NCBI GenBank assembly: GCA_016873405.1
Contig: VGXH01000025.1
Location: 1 to 11,119 of the forward strand
DNA: 11,119 nt
Source: a bacterium
GTDB lineage: Bacteria > Krumholzibacteriota > Krumholzibacteria > LZORAL124-64-63
Direction: 5' to 3'
In this document: one piece after another, positions 6,382 to 11,119 of the stretch
How the letters are laid out: every line of letters begins with the position of its first letter
Numbering within the stretch: position 1 is the stretch's first letter
Notes under the pieces: model-generated
The model's input: only the letters and a program-made list of their open reading frames with translations
What the model was told of the DNA's origin: nothing
Database searches by the model: none
Position numbers and translations under genes: made by a program

Positions 6382-6538
6382 GGCCGATTCTCCCTCGGCG
6401 ACCGGGGTGGGCGCAAGGCGACCAGCCGGCAGCGCGCTGGGGCGTGCCGGGGGTCGCGGATCGACCGGCCATGATGGCACCGGGCGCGTTCCGGCGCCAG
6501 CACGGGCCGCGACGGACTGGTTTCGGGAAAGGGAGAGC

Positions 6539-6916
6539 ATGAGGGTGGCCCTCGACGGTTTCGGCCCGCAGGGGCGGGCGGTGTTCCGGGCGTTGCAGGA
6601 GCGGCGGGGGCTGGAACTGGTCGCGATCCGCGACGAGGCCGACCCCGAGTCGCTGGCCCTGCTGGCCCGGCGCGATTCCCTGCGCGGGGCGCTGGCCGGG
6701 CGCTGCGAACTGGAGGATGGGCGCCTGGTGACCGCCGCAGGCGCGGCGACGCTGGTGCCGGCGCGCGAGCGGCGCGCGCCGGACTGGGGCGCCCTCGGCG
6801 TTGAGGCCGTCATCCAGGCCGCCGCGCCGGGTCCCTGCCGGGTGGCGGCCGTGGATCAATTGGCGGCCGGCGCCCGCGCCTGCGACCTGCTCGAGCGGCT
6901 GGCGGCCGGGGTCTGA
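6539..6916 (+). CDS. Stand-alone NAD-binding domain of glyceraldehyde-3-phosphate dehydrogenase type
   Basis: A 125-residue protein that aligns by eye with only the N-terminal Rossmann domain of GAPDH (full enzymes are about 330 residues). Matches are 'MRVALDGFGPQGRAVFRAL' (GAPDH: INGFGRIGR), with the GxGxxG loop at 7-12; D32 at the ribose-binding Asp position in 'VAIRDEADPESLALLARRDSLRG' (GAPDH: DPxTLAHLLKYDSVHG); and 'PDWGALGVEAVIQAA', then 'AAVDQLAAGARA'. It stops where the catalytic domain should begin, so the catalytic Cys and His are absent. Usual residues are altered: Asn to Asp at 6, Arg to Pro at 10, and Asn to Arg at 31. The ATG has GGGAGAG just upstream and codon use stays strongly G/C-ending to the end, which argues against a decaying fragment. 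The next 100 bases do not encode the missing half. Function is unknown; dinucleotide sensing or a regulatory partner role is speculation. Confidence 0.7.
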   Translation: MRVALDGFGPQGRAVFRALQERRGLELVAIRDEADPESLALLARRDSLRGALAGRCELEDGRLVTAAGAATLVPARERRAPDWGALGVEAVIQAAAPGPCRVAAVDQLAAGARACDLLERLAAGV

Positions 6917-6924
6917 CCGCCGGC

Positions 6925-6954
6925 TTGTGGTCGCTGCACGATCCGTCGTATCAT
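6925..6954 (+). promoter_or_regulatory. Promoter of the aminopeptidase-transporter unit
   Basis: TTGTGG (6925-6930) and TATCAT (6949-6954) are separated by 18 bases. The -10 matches TATAAT at 5 of 6 positions. Transcription would start near 6961, about 60 nt before the ATG at 7020. This also supports 7020 as the start over the upstream extension of the open frame. Confidence 0.6.
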
Positions 6955-7019
6955 CATGGGTCCGGGGGGCCGCAGCAGGTCTCCGCCGGCCGCGTACACC
7001 CGACCGGAGCGTGCCCGCC

Positions 7020-9104
7020 ATGACCCGCCGACCGCACCGTCGTCCCGGCCGCCGCCGCGCCCGGCTCGCCCCGCTTCCGGCCGCGCTGCTACTGGCCGGG
7101 CTGGCCCTGATGGTCGCCGACGCTCCGGCCGTCGCTTTGGAGCCGCTCAGCCCGCTGGCCCCGGTGCCGGGCGGCAGCCCCTGGTCCGGCGCCTACCGGA
7201 GCCTGCAGAACCGCGCGCGCGAGGCCGAGACCAAGGCCCGCGCCGGGATGCGGATGCGGCAGGCGGAGGCCATGCGGCCGGCGGGCGCCGCCAAGGCCAT
7301 GGCCGACTACGACGTGCGCTGGTACGGCCTGGCCCTGGACATCAATGCGACGACGCGCATCGTGACCGGGACGACCACCGTCCGGGCCCAGGTGGTCGGC
7401 GGGCCGCTGACGCGGCTGGACCTGGACTTCGGGATCCAGATGACTGCGTCGGCCGCGCGCAGCGGCGGGACGCCGACGACGTTCACCTGGAACGCCGGCA
7501 TCCTCGGCGTCGATCTGGACCGCTCCTATGCGACGGGCGAGACGGTGGAGGTCGCCATCGACTACGCCGGCAACCCGACCAGTTCCGCCTTCGGCTGGGA
7601 CATCCACCAGGGTCAGCCTCTCATCTGGACGCTCAGTGAACCGTACGGCGCGCGCATCTGGTGGCCATGCAAGGACACCGCGACGGACAAGGCCGATTCG
7701 GTGGCCTTGGACGTCACCGTGCCGTCGAACCTGATCGTGGCGAGCAACGGCGTGCTGACCGGCGTGAGCGAGCCCGCCGCCGGCAGGAAGACCTACCATT
7801 GGCGCGAGCGCTACCCCATCGCGACCTACCTGGTCTCGCTGGCCATCCATCCGTACGCGGTCATCAACGACGTCTACCACCCCGAGGCGGGCGGCACGAT
7901 GCCGGTCACGCACTACGTCCTGCCCTCGCAACTGGGACCGGCGACGAGCGGCTACGCCGTGACCATCGATATGATGAACGCCTTCGCGGACGCGTTCGGC
8001 GAGTATCCCTTCGTGGCGGAGAAGTACGGTCACGCCCAGTTCCCCTGGGGCGGCGGCATGGAGCACCAGACCTGCAGCAGCATGTCCTACAACAACTACG
8101 ACGAATACCTGATCGCCCACGAGTTGGGCCACCAGTGGTTCGGCAACCTGATCACCTGCGCCGACTTCTCCCACATCTGGTTGAACGAGGGCTTCGCCAC
8201 CTGGATGGAGGCCTACTGGAAGGAGGTCCGCTACGGCACGGCCGCCTACCACGCCGAGATGGCCGCGGCGCGCTATCTGGGGGCGGGGACGATCATCGTC
8301 GAGAATCCGACGGACTTCGCGGCCATCTTCAACTGGTACCTCACGTACCTCAAGGCCAGCTGGGTGCCGCACATGCTGCGGCACGTCGTGGGCGACAGCG
8401 TCTTCTTCGCGGGGCTCCGGCAGTACCGACAGGCGCACGGCTTCGGCGCCGCGACGACCGAGCAGTTCCGGGACGTCATGGAGGCGGCCAGCGGCCGGGA
8501 CCTGGACGCCTTCTTCCAGCAGTGGATCTACGGCGAGTACTTCCCGCGCTACGATTACGCCTGGCGCACGGAGCCGACGGATTCCGGCTGGCGCGTGCGC
8601 CTGCGGATCAAGCAGACGCAGACGGGCGCGGGCGTGTTCACCATGCCCCTTGACGTGCACATCTCGACCGCGAACGGACTCTATGCGTTCGTCGTCGAGA
8701 ACGATGCCGTCGAGCAATGGTATGCGCTGGAGGTGCCCTGGACGCCGGTGACGGTGGCGCTCGATCCCCAGAACTGGGTGCTCTGCGAGAAGCGTTTCCT
8801 GGGCGCCTCCGACGTGCCGGACGCGGTGGTCGCGCTGGAACTGGCGGCGGCGCCGAATCCCTTCAACCCGCGCACGACGGTGCGTTTCCGGCTGGCCGAC
8901 GAACGCGAGGCCACGCTCGCCGTGCATGACGCCGCCGGCCGGCTGGTGACGCTGCTGGCGAGCGGTCGTTTCGCGGCCGGCGAGCACGGCGTGGACTGGG
9001 ACGGGCGCGACCGCGACGGGCGCGCCGCCGCCTCGGGCACCTACTTCGCGCGTCTGCGCGCCGGGGGCGACACGCGCACGCTGGCGCTGACGCTGGTGCG
9101 GTAG
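7020..9104 (+). CDS. Secreted M1-family zinc aminopeptidase with C-terminal FlgD/Ig-like domain
   Basis: A 694-residue exported metallopeptidase that should remove N-terminal residues from peptides outside the cytoplasm. An unusually Arg-rich N-region is followed by a hydrophobic core and an Ala-rich cleavage region (about residues 1-40). The M1 catalytic motifs are complete: 'GGGMEHQT' at 344-351, zinc site H367, E368, H371 and E390 (HELGH then NEGFA), and probable catalytic Y443 in 'TYLKASW'. The aminopeptidase N-type beta domain covers roughly residues 95-290. The last 90 residues ('PNPFNP' at 612-617 through 'GTYFARLRAGG') form a FlgD/Ig-like beta domain of the kind found at the ends of secreted proteins in FCB-group bacteria, possibly for sorting or surface attachment. 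GGAG lies ten bases before the ATG. Its stop codon shares a base with the start of the EamA transporter, so the two are translationally coupled. Confidence 0.93.
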   Translation: MTRRPHRRPGRRRARLAPLPAALLLAGLALMVADAPAVALEPLSPLAPVPGGSPWSGAYRSLQNRAREAETKARAGMRMRQAEAMRPAGAAKAMADYDVRWYGLALDINATTRIVTGTTTVRAQVVGGPLTRLDLDFGIQMTASAARSGGTPTTFTWNAGILGVDLDRSYATGETVEVAIDYAGNPTSSAFGWDIHQGQPLIWTLSEPYGARIWWPCKDTATDKADSVALDVTVPSNLIVASNGVLTGVSEPAAGRKTYHWRERYPIATYLVSLAIHPYAVINDVYHPEAGGTMPVTHYVLPSQLGPATSGYAVTIDMMNAFADAFGEYPFVAEKYGHAQFPWGGGMEHQTCSSMSYNNYDEYLIAHELGHQWFGNLITCADFSHIWLNEGFATWMEAYWKEVRYGTAAYHAEMAAARYLGAGTIIVENPTDFAAIFNWYLTYLKASWVPHMLRHVVGDSVFFAGLRQYRQAHGFGAATTEQFRDVMEAASGRDLDAFFQQWIYGEYFPRYDYAWRTEPTDSGWRVRLRIKQTQTGAGVFTMPLDVHISTANGLYAFVVENDAVEQWYALEVPWTPVTVALDPQNWVLCEKRFLGASDVPDAVVALELAAAPNPFNPRTTVRFRLADEREATLAVHDAAGRLVTLLASGRFAAGEHGVDWDGRDRDGRAAASGTYFARLRAGGDTRTLALTLVR

Positions 9105-9997
9105 TGCCGTCGCTGCTGGCCGCGTCGCTGCTGTGGGCCTTCTCCTTCGGCCTCATCAAGGGCGAACTCGCGAACCTGTCGCCGGCGGCCGTGGCCGCCG
9201 CGCGCCTGCTCGTGGCGGCCGTGGTGTTCCTGCCGTTCGCGCTCCGGGGCGCCGCGCCCGCGCGCGTCCGCCTGGCGGCGATGACCCTCGGCGCCGTGCA
9301 GTTCGGCCTCATGTACGTGCTCTACGTGGCGTCCTTCCGCTGGCTGGCGGCGTGGCAGGTCGCGCTGCTGACCGTGTTCACGCCCATCTACGTGATGCTG
9401 CTGGCGAAGCTGCCGGCCGGACGCGGGCGCTGGCGGGCGGCGACGGCGGCCGTGCTGGCGGTCGTCGGCGCCGCGCTGGTCACCGGGCGAGCGGGGACCG
9501 GCCAGGCGGCGTGGCCCGGGGTCCTGCTGCTGCAGGCGTCCAACCTCTGCTTTGCCGCCGGGCAGCTGCGCTACGCCGCACTGCGTGGGCGCAGCGGCGC
9601 CCCGGACGCGGAGCTGCTGGCCTGGATGTACGCCGGGGCGGCCGCCGCGACGGCGCTGGCGCTGCCGGCGTTCGCGGTGGTGACGGGCGCCGGCCCGCTG
9701 GCCGGCTGGACGCCGCGCGCGGCGCTGGTCGTGCTCTACCTGGGCGCCCTGCCGACGGCCGTCGGCTTCCTGCTGTGGAACCGTGGCGCCGCGCGCACGC
9801 GGCCGGCGCTGCTGGCCGTGGCGAACAACCTGAAGGTGCCGCTGGCCGTGCTGGTGTCCTGGCTCGTGTTCGGCGAGCGGGCGCCCGGCGCCGCCGCCCT
9901 GGCGGGCGCGGCCCTGCTCGTGGCGGCGCTGTGGACCGCGGGCGAACGGCCGCCGTCGCCCCCGGCGGCCCCCGGGGCGAACGGGCCGACGCCCTGA
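9104..9997 (+). CDS. EamA/DMT-superfamily membrane transporter
   Basis: A 297-residue integral membrane protein with about ten hydrophobic helices in two halves (residues 1-130 and 140-280), as in the drug/metabolite transporter superfamily. 'LLWAFSFGLIKGELANLSPAAVAAARLL' is the standard N-terminal EamA repeat start. 'GALPTAVGFLLWNRGAA' and 'PLAVLVSWLVFGERAPGAAALAGAALL' are the conserved ends of the second repeat. The tail is Pro/Gly-rich and hydrophilic. Members move amino acids, nucleosides or other metabolites, often outward. The GTG start shares its first base with the aminopeptidase stop (TAGTG), so it probably depends on coupled translation; no separate ribosome site is obvious. Pairing with a secreted peptidase suggests an amino acid or peptide-derived substrate, which is an inference. 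Confidence 0.88.
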   Translation: MPSLLAASLLWAFSFGLIKGELANLSPAAVAAARLLVAAVVFLPFALRGAAPARVRLAAMTLGAVQFGLMYVLYVASFRWLAAWQVALLTVFTPIYVMLLAKLPAGRGRWRAATAAVLAVVGAALVTGRAGTGQAAWPGVLLLQASNLCFAAGQLRYAALRGRSGAPDAELLAWMYAGAAAATALALPAFAVVTGAGPLAGWTPRAALVVLYLGALPTAVGFLLWNRGAARTRPALLAVANNLKVPLAVLVSWLVFGERAPGAAALAGAALLVAALWTAGERPPSPPAAPGANGPTP

Positions 9998-10002
9998 CGG
10001 CG

Positions 10003-10019
10003 CGCGGCGGACCGCCGCG
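10003..10019 (+). terminator. Strong GC hairpin after the transporter gene
   Basis: CGCGGCGG (10003-10010) and CCGCCGCG (10012-10019) are exact complements around a single A, giving a 7-bp stem with a three-base loop. It begins five bases after the EamA stop and ends before the next -35 box. There is no T-tract, so it may be a weak terminator or an RNA 3' stabiliser. Confidence 0.4.
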
Positions 10020-10028
10020 ACGGCGCGG

Positions 10029-10058
10029 TTGTCATGGCCGCGCGCCCGCCCGTACAAT
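10029..10058 (+). promoter_or_regulatory. Promoter of the pseudouridine synthase gene
   Basis: TTGTCA (10029-10034, 5 of 6 match) and TACAAT (10053-10058, 5 of 6 match) are separated by 18 bases. This is the best overall promoter match in the window. Transcription would begin near 10065, ahead of the ATG at 10084 but after the in-frame ATG at 10057, which fixes the start choice. Confidence 0.7.
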
Positions 10059-10083
10059 GGCCGCCACCGGACCGGAGACGACG

Positions 10084-10761
10084 ATGCCGCTGGACGTCAT
10101 CCATGAGGACAACCACCTGCTGGTGGTGGCCAAGCCGGCCGGGCTGCTGTCCCAGGGCGGCGCCAGCGGCGAGCCTTCGCTGGTCGACCTGGCCCGCGAC
10201 TGGCTGCGCCGGCGGCACGGCAAGCCGGGCAACGTCTACGTCGGCCTGGTGCACCGGCTGGACCGCAACGCCAGCGGAGTCGTCGTGCTGGCGCGCACGA
10301 GCAAGGCGGCGGCCCGCCTGTCGGCGTGCTTCCGTGACGACAGCGTCGAGAAGGTCTACCTTGCGGTCTGTGAAGGGCGGCCGCTGCCGGAGGCCGGAAA
10401 GCTCGTGCACTGGCTGGCCGCGACCGGCGATGCCGAGGGCGTGACGCGGGCCGGGACGGCGCCGTTCCCGGGCGGACGCGAATCGCGCCTGGACTACCGC
10501 GTGCTGGCGTCCGCGCCCGGCGGCAGCCTGCTGGAGGTGCGCCCGCAGACCGGGCGCCGCCACCAGATCCGCGCGCAGCTGGCCCTGCACGGACATCCGC
10601 TGCTGGGCGACGTCAAGTACGGCGCGGCAAGGCGGCTGCCTGCCCGGCGCGTGGCCCTGCACGCGCTGGCGCTCGGCATCGCGCACCCGGTGGGCGGGAG
10701 TGTGGTGCGGTTCGAATGTCCCCTGCCGGCGGACTGGCCCTGGCCGCCGCCGCTGCCCTGA
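10084..10761 (+). CDS. RluA-family RNA pseudouridine synthase
   Basis: A 225-residue enzyme that isomerises specific uridines in rRNA or tRNA to pseudouridine. The catalytic motif 'HRLDRNASG' (58-66) carries the nucleophilic Asp at D60. 'PQTGRRHQIRAQL' (154-166) and 'LLGDVKYG' (173-180) are the usual RluA-family motifs. 'VIHEDNHLLVVAKPAGLLSQ' opens the catalytic domain near residue 5, so there is no S4 RNA-binding domain. This resembles short members such as TruC-like enzymes. The target RNA position cannot be deduced. GGAG lies six bases before the ATG. A promoter lies just upstream, and a secreted thioredoxin-like gene begins 15 bases after the stop, probably in the same transcript. Confidence 0.9.
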   Translation: MPLDVIHEDNHLLVVAKPAGLLSQGGASGEPSLVDLARDWLRRRHGKPGNVYVGLVHRLDRNASGVVVLARTSKAAARLSACFRDDSVEKVYLAVCEGRPLPEAGKLVHWLAATGDAEGVTRAGTAPFPGGRESRLDYRVLASAPGGSLLEVRPQTGRRHQIRAQLALHGHPLLGDVKYGAARRLPARRVALHALALGIAHPVGGSVVRFECPLPADWPWPPPLP

Positions 10762-10776
10762 CGACTGGAGACGCCG

Positions 10777-11119
10777 ATGAGCGGACGGATCGACGCCGCG
10801 CCGGTGCGAGCGATACGCTCGTCCGCGCCCCTGATGCCCGCGCTGGCGCTGGTGGTCGGCGTCGTCGTCGCGCCGATCTGCGCCCGCGCCGCGACCGCCG
10901 CGACCGCCGCGCCGGCCGTGGAGGCAGAACCGGCGGCAGGGACGCAGGCCGCGCCGCCGGTGACCTGGCTCAGCCTGCGCGAGGGCAAGGCCGAAGCCCG
11001 CCGGCGCGACCTGCCCCTGATCGTCTTTTTCACCGCCTCGTGGAGCACGACCGGCAACCGGCTCGACCGCGAGGTCTGGACGGACATGCGCCTGCGCCGA
11101 TACGTGGCGGAGCGGTTGG
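10777..11119 (+). CDS. Secreted thioredoxin-like protein lacking the CxxC cysteines (partial, 3' end off window)
   Basis: 114 residues are visible and the frame is open at the edge. Residues 1-38 form a signal peptide: basic start, hydrophobic 'LMPALALVVGVVVAPICA', and a likely cut after 'ARA'. An Ala/Pro/Thr-rich linker runs to about residue 60. Residues 63-114 start a thioredoxin fold of the thioredoxin_7/DsbD-C type ('VTWLSLREGKAEARR', then 'LPLIVFFTASW'). The family usually has W-C-x-x-C after this strand; here it reads W89-S-T-T-G93, so both cysteines are replaced, by AGC (Ser) and GGC (Gly). The only cysteine seen, C35, lies in the signal peptide and does not fit a lipobox. The ATG has GGAG six bases upstream. 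A redox role is unlikely unless the missing C-terminal part supplies cysteines. A binding or chaperone role outside the cytoplasm is possible. Confidence 0.72.
   Translation, partial: MSGRIDAAPVRAIRSSAPLMPALALVVGVVVAPICARAATAATAAPAVEAEPAAGTQAAPPVTWLSLREGKAEARRRDLPLIVFFTASWSTTGNRLDREVWTDMRLRRYVAERL
10807..10821 (+). other. Small perfect hairpin early in the thioredoxin-like gene
   Basis: CGAGCG (10807-10812) pairs with CGCTCG (10816-10821) around an ATA loop, within codons 11-15 of the coding region. It could slow early translation or be a chance effect of composition. Confidence 0.3.

Noticed and set aside
6382..6410. Leftward promoter candidate TTGCGC-N18-GAGAAT just before the FmdB TTG start
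   Set aside because: It would start the transcript at about the start codon and exclude the visible GAGGGAG ribosome site, and the -35 matches at only three positions. No convincing promoter was found in the divergent stretch 6382-6538.
7089..8987. Long open frame (632 codons) antisense to the aminopeptidase, and similar frames at 851-1951 and 9041-10057 on the minus strand and 4580-6076 on the plus strand
   Set aside because: Such frames are expected opposite GC-rich genes. Their translations are low-complexity Arg/Gly/Ala/Val-rich text without recognisable domains, while the sense strand encodes clear families.
10057..10083. Upstream ATG giving a nine-residue longer pseudouridine synthase
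   Set aside because: It lies within the -10 box TACAAT, so it would not be on the transcript. The ATG at 10084 has a well-spaced GGAG and the conserved domain begins just after it.

Overview
This is a very GC-rich bacterial window (by eye around 70% G+C, with third codon positions almost always G or C). It holds eleven coding regions, counting one cut off at each end. The taxonomic hint comes from the secreted M1 aminopeptidase, which ends in a 'PNPFNP...' FlgD/Ig-like tail. Such tails are typical of secreted proteins in high-GC lineages of the FCB group, such as Eisenbacteria- or Krumholzibacteriota-like bacteria. This placement is an inference. No rRNA, tRNA, insertion sequence, phage gene or CRISPR array was seen, so the region looks like ordinary chromosome.

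Layout. (1) At the left edge a leftward gene appears to start at base 7, behind a ribosome site and a promoter with a consensus TTGACA box. (2) Rightward of it is a monocistronic two-ACT-domain protein that resembles the regulatory half of aspartokinase without the kinase. It ends in a clear hairpin plus eight-T terminator. (3) A tightly coupled four-gene operon follows (947-4299): a HisC-like fold-type I PLP enzyme, a CDP-alcohol phosphatidyltransferase, a LicC-like nucleotidyltransferase and a LysE-type exporter. The first three could together make an activated polar head group and attach it to a membrane acceptor. (4) On the opposite strand, converging with that operon, is an FmdB-type zinc ribbon protein followed by a TGS-domain uridine-kinase-like protein. 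(5) Rightward again is a 125-residue protein that is only the NAD-binding half of glyceraldehyde-3-phosphate dehydrogenase. (6) Next come a secreted M1 aminopeptidase and an EamA transporter that share one base. (7) The window ends with a RluA-type pseudouridine synthase and the start of a secreted thioredoxin-like protein whose two catalytic cysteines are replaced.

How they fit together. The strongest candidate for an undescribed system is the 947-4299 operon. Its enzyme combination predicts synthesis of an amino-alcohol or related phospho head group, activation with CTP and transfer to a lipid, but the substrate cannot be read from sequence. The aminopeptidase/EamA pair suggests peptide breakdown outside the cell coupled to movement of small metabolites. 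Four promoter candidates have two hexamers separated by 18 bases (two with strong matches, one with a perfect -35 and a 4/6 -10, one weaker). This suggests a sigma-70-like system with an 18-base spacer.
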